DNA of 64,000 nt from Alternaria dauci (Eukaryota > Ascomycota > Dothideomycetes > Pleosporales > Pleosporaceae), in contig NC_091279.1 of NCBI RefSeq assembly GCF_042100115.1, positions 2,356,001 through 2,420,000 on the forward strand. The letters run 5' to 3'. The position numbers and the translations under genes are program-made. A model generated the notes under the pieces. The model was not told where the DNA came from. It saw only the letters and a list, made by a program, of their open reading frames with translations, and made no database searches. Numbering within the stretch: position 1 is the stretch's first letter; every line of letters starts with the position of its first letter. This document shows, one piece after another, positions 53,780-63,720 of this stretch.

Positions 53780-56700
53780 ATGCGGCTTGTACAGATAAAG
53801 GCCGACAGCAGCTTCAGCCTTGTCAACCATGAAAGCACCTCCACCCCGCCCTATGCGATACTGTCGCATACTTGGGGCGACGATGGAGATGAACTAAGTT
53901 ATGACGATATGCGCAACGAGACAGGAAAAGAGAAGAGCGGTTATGCCAAGTTGCAGTTCTGTGCTGAGCAAACCATCAAAGACGGCCTTCAACATTTCTG
54001 GATCGACACTTGCTGCATCGACAAGTCAAGCAGCGCGGAGCTTTCAGAGGCTATCACGTCCATGTTCCGTTGGTACAAGAATTCGGCCCAATGTTACGTG
54101 TACCTAGCAGATGTTACGACGAAGAAAAGGAAAGCCGACCACTCACCACCCGATCACGAAACGCCCTGCATCACCTGGATCTCGGCTTTCCGAAACAGCA
54201 GATGGTTCACTCGAGGCTGGACACTTCAAGAACTACTTGCCCCTCGCGTTGTCCTCTTCTTCTCTCGCGATGGAGAGCTGCTTGGCGACAAGTTCAGCCT
54301 AGAGCAACACATCCACGACGTCACGCGTATTCCCATCCCTGCCCTTCGAGGAGCCCCCCTACACAGCTTCTCTGTCGATGACCGTATGTCCTGGGCTGCG
54401 AACCGTATCACAAAGCGCGAAGAAGACAGTGCGTATTCACTGCTCGGAATATTTGGCGTTAGCATGGCGCCAATATACGGAGAACAACAGGCAGCAGCAT
54501 TTAGGAGGCTTCGGAAAGAGATAAGGGAGGCTACTCAGGACCAAGGTCCATCTTCGGACGACGGAAAGAGGCAAGCACTCATGGAGTCGCTGCGGTTCGA
54601 CCAGATTGACGCGCGCTATGCGACAATCAAGAACGCCCATGCCAAGACATGCAAGTGGTTGTTGCGAAAATCAGAGCATACTGAATGGCTTGACCCGAAA
54701 AAACTTCATATCCATCACGGCTTCCTGTGGATCAAAGGAAAACCAGGAACCGGAAAGTCAACATTGATGAAGTTTGCCTTCAGCCAGGCTAGCAAAACAA
54801 GAAAAGACAGCGTTGTGATTGCCTTCTTCTTCAATGCACGAGGTGACGTCCTCGAGAAGACTATCATCGGAATGTATAGATCACTTCTACTGCAGCTTCT
54901 CGAGAAAGTTCCTACGCTACGGTGCAATCCCCGCTCGCTGAGCCTGATACCATCGACTATCAGCGCGGATTATCAGTGGACTACGTATTCGCTAGAAGAT
55001 CAAATCCAGCAAGCTGTATTAAGTCTCGGAGAAACACCCGTGATATGCTTCATCGATGCGCTTGACGAGTGCGGACAATGGCAAGTGCGGAGCATGATCT
55101 CCTTCTTTGCGAACCTTGGCGAGCTCGCAGTTTCATCCGGCAGGTCCTTCCGAGTCTGCCTGTCGAGCCGACACTATCCTGAAGTCACGATTCCGACAGG
55201 TATCAGTTTAGTGCTCGAAGGACAAGAAGGCCACACCCAGGACGTCAATAACTACCTTGAAAGTGCGCTAAAGATCGGAACTAGTGCACGGGCACAAAAG
55301 ATTCGAAGGGATCTACAGGAGAAGAGTTCCGGTGTGTTCATGTGGGTTGTGCTTGTGACTGACATCCTGAACGAAGAGTATGACGGCGGCCGGATGTATG
55401 CTCTTGAGCGAAGATTGAAAGAAATCCCAGCAGATCTACACGAATTGTTCCGGGACATACTCACACGCGACTCAAAAGACAAAGAAGAACTAGTACTGTG
55501 CTTACAGTGGGTGCTCTTCGCCCGGCAACCATTGCAACCAGAGCAATTGTATTGTGCAATCATCGCTGGAACTGAGCCCGATGCACTCGCCAATCAGCAC
55601 CATCAGGACATGACACCGGATATAGTCAGAAGGTTTCTCCTTAGATCGTCCAAGGGTCTTACTGAGATGACCAAGTCCAAGAAAGAAACGGTACAATTCA
55701 TACACGAGTCGGTACGAGACTTCTTGCTCAAGGAGAATGGTCTTAGCAAGATCTGGCCCGAGTTCAGAAGCAACTTCCAGGGCCAAAGCCACGATCGATT
55801 GAAGCAGTGCTGTTTCAACTACATTAGCATCGACATTGCCACATCTTTACAGCTTCCCGACGATCTACCGAAAGCGACCTTACCAGCGTCGGCGGACTTG
55901 CGCAAGTCTGCGGCCGAAAAGTTTCCCTTCTTGGAATATGCTGTCCAAAACGTGTTGTACCATGCCGACACAGCACAAGGCGGAGGCATCTCTCAGGCGG
56001 ACTTTCTCAACAGTTTTCCGCTTCCCCGATGGGTCAAGCTCGACAACCTATTTGAGAAGCACCAAATACGGAGACATACGCAAGGCGCTAGTCTTCCCTA
56101 CATACTAGCTGAGCTGGATCTGGCGAATTTGATCAGAGTTCTCAATTCAGCCAGCTCTTGTATGGACATTGAGAAAGAGCGCTACGGTTGCCCTCTTTTC
56201 GCCGCCGCTGCTACGGGCAGTGAACAGGCTCTCGACCTGTTTCTGGAAACCATCGAGGTTCAAGATATCTATAGCAGCCTCGTTGCGGAAGTGGATGAAC
56301 AAATATCCCAGCGTAAATCAGCGGGGCGCGCTGCAAGCCGTGACTTTGTGTACTCAAAGTCGAGAAATCTTCTCGTCAATGCGGGAGGGCTTGACCACCA
56401 TAGGGTTCTTGCGGTGTTGATCGCATCAGGGAAATTCAAGATCGATTCGCAAGACTCGGACGGTAGGAATGCGCTGTGGTGGGCTTCCAATAATGGCTTT
56501 GAGATGCTGGCGAGGTTGTTGCTTGCTGTAGATCCTGCTATGGTCGACAGTAGAGACAAGAAAGGCAACACCCCACTGACTGCAGCATTGAATCAAACCA
56601 ATACAGGGATGGTTGAACTACTGTTAGAAAAAGGCGCTGACGTCAAGGTGGGAAGTCCTCGGAGGAAAGCACTCTATTCAGCTTCATTGGGCGGTCACAG

Positions 56701-57325
56701 GAAAATCGTGGCGATTCTACTCGAGCAAGGTGCAGACGTTGACTCGCTGAGTGGATATTATGGCCCTGCACTCCAGGCAGCTACATGTCATAGCCACAAA
56801 GAGATCATAGAGCTACTACTAGAAAAGGGCGCTGATGTTAATGCTCAGGGTGGAGTTTATGGGAACGCACTCCAGGCAGCTTCAGTAAATGGCAACAAAG
56901 AGATCGTAGGGCTACTACTAGAAAAGGGCGCAGATGTTAATGCGCAGGGTGGACATTATGGCACTGCACTCCAGGCTGCTTCAGCCCTAGGCCACAAAGA
57001 GATTGTAGCGCTACTATTGGAAAAAGGCGCTGATATCAATGTTCAGGGCGGAAAATATGGCACTGCACTCCGGGCGGCTTCAGTCAGAGGCCACAAAGAG
57101 AGCGTAGAGCTACTACTAGAAAAGGGCGCTAATGTTAATGCGCAGGGTGTAGGACATGAAACCGCACTTGAGTCGGCATTAGCCGGTGGCTTCACAAAGA
57201 CCGTAGCGCTACTATTGGAAAAAGGCGCTCATGTTGGTAGTGCGCTTCAACGAGCTACAAAGGAAGGTCGCTATGAGATTGTGGCGCTGTTCAGAAGCAT
57301 ATCGAAGCGGGGGGCATCTAGGTAG
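53780..57325 (+). CDS. HET-NACHT-ankyrin NLR-type protein
   Basis: A fungal NOD-like receptor architecture, a class tied to non-self recognition and heterokaryon incompatibility. Single exon, 1181 residues. The N-terminal HET domain (about 25-190) has YAILSHTWGD, FWIDTCCIDKSSSAELSEAI and the diagnostic RGWTLQELLAPR. A NACHT NTPase follows: Walker A GKPGTGKST at about 319-327, Walker B VICFIDALDEC at about 420-430, and a sensor-like CLSSRHYPEV. A winged-helix region links to about seven ankyrin repeats (about 890-1165). Four or five of these are nearly identical at the DNA level with a 99-nt period (33 residues: EIVALLLEKGADVNAQGG type). The C-terminus is a short basic end. There is no signal peptide. 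In known members the HET domain triggers cell death when the repeats sense a ligand; here that is inference from architecture. Confidence 0.9.
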   Translation: MRLVQIKADSSFSLVNHESTSTPPYAILSHTWGDDGDELSYDDMRNETGKEKSGYAKLQFCAEQTIKDGLQHFWIDTCCIDKSSSAELSEAITSMFRWYKNSAQCYVYLADVTTKKRKADHSPPDHETPCITWISAFRNSRWFTRGWTLQELLAPRVVLFFSRDGELLGDKFSLEQHIHDVTRIPIPALRGAPLHSFSVDDRMSWAANRITKREEDSAYSLLGIFGVSMAPIYGEQQAAAFRRLRKEIREATQDQGPSSDDGKRQALMESLRFDQIDARYATIKNAHAKTCKWLLRKSEHTEWLDPKKLHIHHGFLWIKGKPGTGKSTLMKFAFSQASKTRKDSVVIAFFFNARGDVLEKTIIGMYRSLLLQLLEKVPTLRCNPRSLSLIPSTISADYQWTTYSLEDQIQQAVLSLGETPVICFIDALDECGQWQVRSMISFFANLGELAVSSGRSFRVCLSSRHYPEVTIPTGISLVLEGQEGHTQDVNNYLESALKIGTSARAQKIRRDLQEKSSGVFMWVVLVTDILNEEYDGGRMYALERRLKEIPADLHELFRDILTRDSKDKEELVLCLQWVLFARQPLQPEQLYCAIIAGTEPDALANQHHQDMTPDIVRRFLLRSSKGLTEMTKSKKETVQFIHESVRDFLLKENGLSKIWPEFRSNFQGQSHDRLKQCCFNYISIDIATSLQLPDDLPKATLPASADLRKSAAEKFPFLEYAVQNVLYHADTAQGGGISQADFLNSFPLPRWVKLDNLFEKHQIRRHTQGASLPYILAELDLANLIRVLNSASSCMDIEKERYGCPLFAAAATGSEQALDLFLETIEVQDIYSSLVAEVDEQISQRKSAGRAASRDFVYSKSRNLLVNAGGLDHHRVLAVLIASGKFKIDSQDSDGRNALWWASNNGFEMLARLLLAVDPAMVDSRDKKGNTPLTAALNQTNTGMVELLLEKGADVKVGSPRRKALYSASLGGHRKIVAILLEQGADVDSLSGYYGPALQAATCHSHKEIIELLLEKGADVNAQGGVYGNALQAASVNGNKEIVGLLLEKGADVNAQGGHYGTALQAASALGHKEIVALLLEKGADINVQGGKYGTALRAASVRGHKESVELLLEKGANVNAQGVGHETALESALAGGFTKTVALLLEKGAHVGSALQRATKEGRYEIVALFRSISKRGASR
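56795..57200 (+). repeat. Near-identical 99-bp ankyrin-coding tandem repeats
   Basis: Copies begin at cacaaagag/aacaaagag near 56795, 56894, 56993 and 57092. Each contains the blocks gagctactactagaaaagg and ggcactgcactccaggc with few changes. The period is 99 bp, exactly 33 codons. High identity between units is typical of NLR repeats that expand, contract and convert. Confidence 0.85.
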
Positions 57326-57861
57326 CGTCATAGTTATCACCTCTTCATCTTCAACTATTCTAATAAACAGTGACTGAGTGATTGATATCTCCCATAAATC
57401 TCCAAGAAGGGCTCTGTTCAAGGGTAGGCGTTTCCCAATACTTGTTAGCATGATGAGGTCGATCGTCTAGTGGCGTCTTGTGAATGAAATGTCTCTTTGC
57501 ACGTTCGAGCGGGCGAGTTACTGACGGAGTCACTTGCCCTGAGAGTGCAACAGGAAGATGTCCGCCTTTGACGCAGCTGGTGGACAGCGGGCCATGGAGT
57601 GATGAATTTACCAAGAAGTGCGCCTATGGTCAGTGGGCCGTTACTTCCCGTCGAATTTTCTGCCATGGGGCATACAAAGGAAGGAGCGGTGCAGTGCGTT
57701 GACCTCACCATTAAGCAGTTGCAACTCCAGGACCATGCACCTTCGCATGTTCACCCCTTCGCCATCATCATCCTAAATATCTCACCTACGACCTATGTTT
57801 TCTTACTAGTCATGCTCCTAGCTTCCTCTCCTAATTGAGTCGCGTGCGACTAATACTCCGC
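57326..57861. other. Intergenic, NLR to membrane-protein gene
   Basis: These 536 bp hold the NLR 3' flank and the promoter of the polytopic membrane protein gene. A segment at about 57459-57475 (gatcgtctagtggcgtc) resembles a tRNA A-box but has no tRNA behind it. No gene supported. Confidence 0.4.
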
Positions 57862-59441
57862 ATGAGTCCTCTTACCACGATGATTATCACCCTAGGACTC
57901 TGGATCTTCCTCGTTGCAGTAGCCACAGCAACACCAGTTGTAGCCAATGCGCCAACCTTCATCCAGAATGCGCCTGTCATCTATGGCGAACCACCCGGGC
58001 CACGTACATCGTTTGTTGTAACTTCCAAAATCTGCATATGTTTATTATCTGGACTACTTGGTAAACATGACTCGTCGCCACGTCTACTGCAACACTACGA
58101 CTAACACGCCTAGGATACCGCATTCGAGTTCTCAACGGCCATTCGTACAAACGCATTACCTTGACTCAGGTGTACGTCTTCGTCCTCTACTTCCTTTCGA
58201 TGGGATTCGTTCTCGCTGCTGCAATCGTCAATAACGGGCTCGGGCTCAATACACATGGTGTGTGCAGGATAGCGATGAGGATATGCATTGTCTTTTACGC
58301 CGGCAGCAAAGTGAGCATGTACGTCGGCCTTCATCCCGAACAGCATGTGAATATCGTAGAAACAGCTCACGGGTTCACCAACAGGTATCTATTCCTCGTC
58401 GAACGAGCACATGCGCTCCGAGCACCTTACATGTCCCGCTACCACGACCTCCTCTGGCTATTCAGCACAATCGGAATCATATCGAGCCTCGGCGCCGTCG
58501 GCATCGTCGCATTCGTCTTACCCGTGTACTGGATGTCTGAAGAGGACAAGCGCTGTCGTATCGGTGTCAAGCGGTACACCGGCGTCCCACTATTGACATG
58601 CGACATCATCATCAACGTCTACCTTACGCTCGTCTTCGTCTACCTCCTCAGCCCGTTGATGAGAGGCGCACAGCTCTCGGGCTCGAGTGTCATGGGTCGT
58701 TTGGCTCTGTGGATCGGGAATACGTGTGGTCGAGCAGAGCGCAAGGTCGCGGTTGAGCTTCGGCGGTCGAATCAGGTTATGACGAAGAAGGTGGAGAGGC
58801 TGCTTTGGAAGACGTGCATTGGGTCGCTTCTCGTTATTGTGCCGACTGCGGCGAATCTTACGTCGTTGTGCATTCTTCAAGGAAATGAACTGGCTTTTGT
58901 CAGTTGAGATCCAAGAAACTCAGAACTCACTCACTGACATGTTACTGGTGGCAGGTTTGCCTTACTATCTGCACTTTTGATGGTATGTTGCTGCTTAATG
59001 ATTTCAGATTTGGCTGACTCGTGTTGCGACAGTTACATGGGCTGCTGTGGTTTTCCACTGGCTCACGATGGCTGGTACCGACGAGCGAGAAGAGACTTCT
59101 GCGACGTGGGTGACAACCTCTTCGTCTGTTCACAGCTGACGCGTTGTAGACCATCGGCACGCCAAAGTGCATGTACACCACGTCCACGGGCTGCTCCGCC
59201 TCCTCCAGTGCGAAAGAAGTCATCAGTATTATCGACCCTGGACTTGGAAATGATGTCGATCGATGCGGACGAGGACGAAGAGGAAACTGCTTCCGGTGGC
59301 CCAAGTCTCAACAAGATTGACACATCGACCGCGAAGAATAACAATTCTGGCATACGTTCGGAAGCGCATTGGAGAGACTCTGGACATTCTACCCTGGTGG
59401 CTGATACGAACATGTCCAACAACGCGGCCAATCCGCATTGA
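57862..59441 (+). CDS. Polytopic (about seven-TM) membrane protein, unknown function
   Basis: Exons read: 57862-58060, 58114-58898, 58955-58982, 59033-59074 and probably 59209-59441, giving about 428 residues. If the fourth exon is read through, the protein ends at 59139 (372 residues). I favour the longer form because the last exon encodes a well-composed acidic/Asn/Ser-rich tail (SIDADEDEEETASGG). Hydrophobic segments include an N-terminal one that may be TM or signal (IITLGLWIFLVAVATATP), then VFVLYFLSMGFVLAAAIV, ICIVFYAGSKV, LLWLFSTIGIISSLGAVG, LTLVFVYLLSPL, SLLVIVPTAANLTSL and TICTFDVTWAAVVFHWL. Motif YLFLVERAHALRAPY and a cytosolic Arg/Lys-rich loop are noticeable. The topology recalls fungal receptor-like 7TM proteins, but I recognise no named family. 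The 28-nt exon 3 is small. Overall gene real; exon 5 uncertain. Confidence 0.7.
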
Positions 59442-59447
59442 TCCTGT

Positions 59448-60099
59448 TCAGAAATCCGAATCCTCCTCTTCGATGATGACTTGCGAGAGCAGACCCCGCC
59501 TGCGAGGCCCAGGGACCTTTTTCAACACTACGGGCGTCGCACTGGGGGAGTGATCGATGCACTCCTCCTTCTTCACACGTCGCGCAGCTCTATATTCAGC
59601 AGCTGTTCTGCCCTGTTCATGCTCTACGGGGACAACAGTTGCATCGATCTTTAGAGTTGATGAGAGAAACCTAAAGACGACGAAGAGGACGGTGCCGGTG
59701 ATGCATCCTATCAGGCCGGCTGTTCCGAGGTAGACGTATAGAGTCTGTGTAATCAGCATCAACAAATGAAGGAGATACTAAATTGAATACCTCTATTCTC
59801 TCGAGCCACTTGGCGCTGAATGGTATGGACAGCACTCTGATGATGGCCTGCCCAAGGCGGATGAAGGGTAGTAGGAAGAATGTGGTGACGTTGTAGAACG
59901 GCCGCAACAGAATGATGGCTAGATTGATGAGTTTACTGATGGGGAACCAGATCACGTGTGCCAATACGACAGCGACGCGTGTGACGACGTCGAGGACGGT
60001 GGCAGCATCCATGGCGGCAGACGTGGTGATGTCTAAGCGTGGGTGGAGGAGGCGCAGGCGACTCAGGACAGGGCCGACTAGGGCGACGATCAGCGTCAT
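59448..60099 (-). CDS. Small two-TM membrane protein, 201 residues
   Basis: Two exons: 60099-59791 and 59744-59448 (donor GTATTC, acceptor ACACAG), in frame. No named family is recognised. It has hydrophobic/amphipathic stretches at about 35-58 (VAVVLAHVIWFPISKLI), about 60-85 (LAIILLRPFYNVTTFFLLPF) and a clear TM at about 108-128 (LGTAGLIGCITGTVLFVVF). The C-terminal 70 residues are soluble, first basic (RRVKKEE, PGPRRRG) and then acidic (EEEDSDF). Composition fits an organelle or ER membrane protein conserved among filamentous ascomycetes, an inference. Its stop lies 6 bp from the stop of the facing membrane-protein gene if that gene uses its last exon, so the mRNAs must overlap. Confidence 0.75.
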
Positions 60100-60292
60100 T
60101 GGCTAGTGCGGCGAGGTGGCTATCGGCGATTGAGTGGCATCAGGCATGGAAATCTTGACCCCTGTGTCCCGCTGCAGCTCCCTCCAAGCAGGCCGGCCTA
60201 GTAATAGCTTGACGGGTGCGTGGCACGCTCTCTGACCTCAATCTGTCGTGATCTCCCCATGCACTCGACCGTCGCCGTCGCGTCTCGTTGTC
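60100..60292. promoter_or_regulatory. Short divergent promoter
   Basis: Only 193 bp separate the starts of the two-TM protein gene and the SNF1 beta gene, so the two transcription units must share or overlap promoter elements. No TATA box is seen. Confidence 0.5.
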
Positions 60293-62403
60293 ATGGGGAA
60301 CCAGAATTCGCGGTCGACGACACCCACGTCGAACCCGCAATCGCCCACCAACACCAACAACGTGACTGCATCACATGGCCCTGACCGTCCGCACAACCAC
60401 CACCCTCACCACCACCACCACCTTCCCCATCTCCACCCCCCACACAGCCAGCACCACTCGGCCCGCCGCCGCGAGTCGATCCAGGCGCTCAGTGCCGCCA
60501 AAGCGCCTGCAGCTCCCAGCGTGAGCCTCGAGAACGCAGAGAGCCATCCCACGTCGGCCCGCCCCATTTCGCGTGGGAGGGCGCAAGCCGGAGGGACTAG
60601 CACAAAGGCCGTCACGACGCAGCTGCGCGCCGCCCAGGACCTGTACAACACCACCAGAGCAGCAGCAGACAGTATGGGCAACGAGCAGAGCAGCCACAAG
60701 GGCCACAGGGACAAGGACAAGCACCACGTCTCGCCCCGCGATGCAAACACGACCCCGCCGTCGCAGCCCGCAGCTGCTGCTGCCATTGTACCTGACACCG
60801 TCGCCGTTCAGCAACAACAACAAGAACAACCCGCCGCCGCCGAAGCAGAGATGGAAGCTACACCCGAAGTCCCCGCCCGCTCGCCCTCGCCCTCGCCCAC
60901 CCTCCCCGTCGACGTCCCCTCCTCGACCTCGCACCCGGACCCCCGCGCCCCATCGCCCTCGGACCTGCCCTCGCCCACCTCCGCCTCCCTCACCGCCGAC
61001 TACCTTCTCCCAGCCTCGGCCTCGCAATTCTCGCGGCCCCCGCGCCTGCCCCTGCCCATTGAGGAAGAAGTGCACACGCCCGGTAGTCCCATTATTGCGC
61101 CGCAAGAACTCGCTGGCTTCAGCGGCGTAGACGAGATATGGACGCCGGTGCATGAGAGCGATGCGGATGGCATGTTGCCGCGGCGGAGCTCCATGGTGAG
61201 TAGTACGACGGCGGGGGAGGATGAGGATGGGGATTTGGGCGAGGAGTTTAAGGGGGGTGAGGGGAGGCCGACGGTGCCGACGTTGATTGAGGTATGTGAT
61301 GCTTTCAGTTTTTGTTTTTTTTGGAGTCGGGGTGTGGGAGATTTATGCTGACTATGGATAGTGGGAAGGGCCTGGTGAGCGGGTTTATGTGACGGGAACG
61401 TTTGCGGGGTGGAATCGAAAGTACAAGTTGCATCGCAAGTAAGTGGATACTGGATTTCCTGGAATATTTTGGGGTGGACTTTGTCTGCATCAGCCACACG
61501 GGTAGAGGCAGTGGAAGACGACTCTTTCATCCTCCCTGCGCATACCTGCCTGCATCTATCCGTTCGTGGCTGTTGGCTCCACTCGGCTGAGACTTGGTCA
61601 ATCATCACCCAGAGGCTTGAACTCTTATTCACGACTGCCTCTTTCGAGGTTACACTGCACACCGACAATACTGACATGTCTATAGCGGCCCCAGCAGGAA
61701 GAAAGATGCCCTCTCCGCCTACGTCTCCGTCACCCCAGGAACCCACCACCTCACCTTCCTCGTCGACAACGACATGCGGACATCCGACAAGCTCCCCACG
61801 GCCGTAGACTACACCAACATCCTCGTAAACTACATCGAAGTTCCCTATCCAGAACTCACGCCTCTCCCCGCCAGCCCTCCAGCTGCCGCAGCAGCAAACG
61901 ACCCTCTAGACGACTCGGCAACACCCGTCCAAGAACGCGAAGCGCCAGTTGGCATGTACCCGCCCCAAGTCCTACCACCATCCCCACCCCAAAACGCAAC
62001 CACGAACCCAATCCCGACCGTCACCGCACCCCCCATCGAACCGAACAAACCAGTCGTCCCCGAGCCAACGAAGAAGTACCACCAAAACATCCCCCGCTAC
62101 CTCCTCGACCTCGACGCGCCCGAAGAGTCATCCCGCTTCGCCCGCGCAAACGCCATGACCAACAACCTTCCTACTCCACCTACGCTCCCCGGGTTCCTCG
62201 GCAAGAGTATATTGAACGGGACGACGCCGATGAAGGACGATAGCAGTGTGTTGATTCATCCGAATCACACGGTGCTGAATCATCTGGCGACGAGTAGTAT
62301 TAAAGATAATATACTGGCGACGAGCGCAACGACGAGGTATAAGCAGAAGTTTTTGACGACGATTATGTATAAGCCCAAGGAGGAGGGTGGGGAGGTGTAT
62401 TAG
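60293..62403 (+). CDS. GAL83: SNF1/AMPK beta subunit (GAL83/SIP2 type), N-myristoylated
   Basis: The beta subunit scaffolds the SNF1 kinase heterotrimer that controls glucose derepression. Three exons: 60293-61291, 61362-61438 and 61686-62403 (donors GTATGT and GTAAGT), 597 residues. The start MGNQNSRS is a textbook N-myristoylation site, so 60293 is preferred over in-frame codons upstream. Residues 10-330 are disordered, with His, Ala, Pro and Gln runs, and include a second MGNEQSS (internal, cannot be myristoylated unless used as a start). The CBM48/AMPK glycogen-binding domain spans about 334-405 and is assembled from all three exons: WEGPGERVYVTGTFAGWN, then SAYVSVTPGTHHLTFLVD. The ASC domain that binds alpha and gamma is at the C-terminus (IPRYLLDL, HPNHTVLNHLATSSIKD, RYKQKFLTTIMYKP). 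The second intron (247 nt) is long for this locus. Confidence 0.92.
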
Positions 62404-63032
62404 GGGGGGATGGATTTGTGTGTGAGCTTCGGCTTTTGGTGCTGCTAGTTTTGGCTTTTGCCTATTGTGTCTATATTGTATCGTGTGTTTGTTGGGTTTT
62501 CTTTCTGGTTCTGAGAAGGAATTTCTGGGAGCTGGGGAGTTTTTTCTTTCAGTTCCATGGTTTTCTTTCAGGGAGCGGCATATACGCGGAAGCTATGAGT
62601 TTATGGGTTTTTCTTTTCTAGGTTCAATACCCCCAGCGGTAGGTCTCTTTCTCTCTCCTCTCCTCCCCTCGTGTTGGTCCAAGGGTCGGGGTATGATTGC
62701 GGAAAACAAAATGGAAGGCAGACATGCTAGCATCGCGGGAAAGAGTATAAGCAATGATTGTGAGAAGATGTTTGTATGAGCTGCTGCGAATCATCGATGG
62801 GTTGTATGTGCACGTAATATCGCGGTCATGTGATGGATGGATGTACTTCATGACTAAGCAAGGGCGCGGTACAACGCGAGGCAAACCAAGCATCGGAAAG
62901 AAAGAATAAAGGGCCAAGCCAGGGATCCTTCATTCCAAGACTCTTCCAACCGTATCTGTGAGACAGTCTACTCGCGCGGAGACCGTGAAACAGTACGCGT
63001 TCCTTTCGCACAGAAAGCGGGGCAACATGGCT

Positions 63033-63049
63033 CGGAGCCGACGGCTCCG
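63033..63049. repeat. Small perfect inverted repeat
   Basis: Seven-base arms (cggagcc and ggctccg) flank a 3-base loop. It lies in the middle of a non-coding region. It could be a factor-binding palindrome or chance. Confidence 0.5.
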
Positions 63050-63590
63050 CTTTTGGAGGGAACATCCCCAACGTCAAGATCGCGCGACCCCCTGGTAGAA
63101 ATGGCATTATGTTGTACCTGCGATCGGATTGGAGAGAGTGCAGGGGATATGGTGTGAGGAGAAGTTGTGATAGGGCGGATTTAAGGTTTTACTTCCCCCC
63201 ACTTCGAGAAGCGTGGTGATCGCGGTTTAGCAGTATGTCCCGTTTGGTAATGCGACTGCCGTCAACGCAGGGATGGCATGTGAGTCCTGGTCTGAGGTAC
63301 AGAACGAGTAGCTATGTATTGCCGCTGCGCAGTGTAATTGAGACTCGGTAGCTGGCAGAGAGGGACGATGCATTATGGAAGTAACGAAAGCAGATCAAGG
63401 ACTCGAAACAGTAATGTAAGTTACAAGCTTCTTCTACGAATGGGGATATGGTCCGATTATCTCGAGAGGTACCTGCGGTGCCGACGAGCGGCCCCCCTCA
63501 TCCTCTTTTGTCAACACGCCATGCAACTTCCGGTCCGCCGCTGAGAAGACATGTGCGGAGCTTGGGGGGATGGGAGATAGGGTCGCTGGT

Positions 63591-63600
63591 TGTATAAAAA
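63591..63600 (+). promoter_or_regulatory. TATA box of the alcohol dehydrogenase gene
   Basis: The sequence tgtataaaaa lies about 125 bp before the start codon and is a near-perfect TATA element, typical of inducible metabolic genes. Confidence 0.6.
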
Positions 63601-63720
63601 GTACCTTGCAGTCACCTTCCAACGCCAGATGATCTACATTCAAGAATTTGGTATCTCTTCCCTTGGCTCGATTCACCCCGTCACTTTCAATCCGGAACCA
63701 GAACGACATCGTACTCCACA

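Larger units (their letters stand above)
62404..63720. other. Intergenic, 1.3 kb
   Basis: Holds the 3' UTR of GAL83 and the promoter of the alcohol dehydrogenase gene. An inverted repeat cggagcc-gac-ggctccg is at 63033-63049. A 93-codon minus-strand frame at 62826-63107 overlaps it and has no coding support. A TATA box is at 63591-63600. Confidence 0.45.

Noticed and set aside
56795..57200. Regular repeats considered as a CRISPR-like array
   Set aside because: The copies are directly adjacent 99-bp coding units without unique spacers, they encode ankyrin repeats, and the genome is fungal.
57450..57525. tRNA-like A-box (gatcgtctagtggcgt) followed by ttcgagc
   Set aside because: The flanks do not pair into an acceptor stem, the D-arm is incomplete and no anticodon stem can be drawn.
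60371..61749. Long minus-strand frames opposite the SNF1 beta gene
   Set aside because: They are Gly/Arg/Val-rich antisense images of His/Pro/Ala-rich coding sequence with no motifs of their own.
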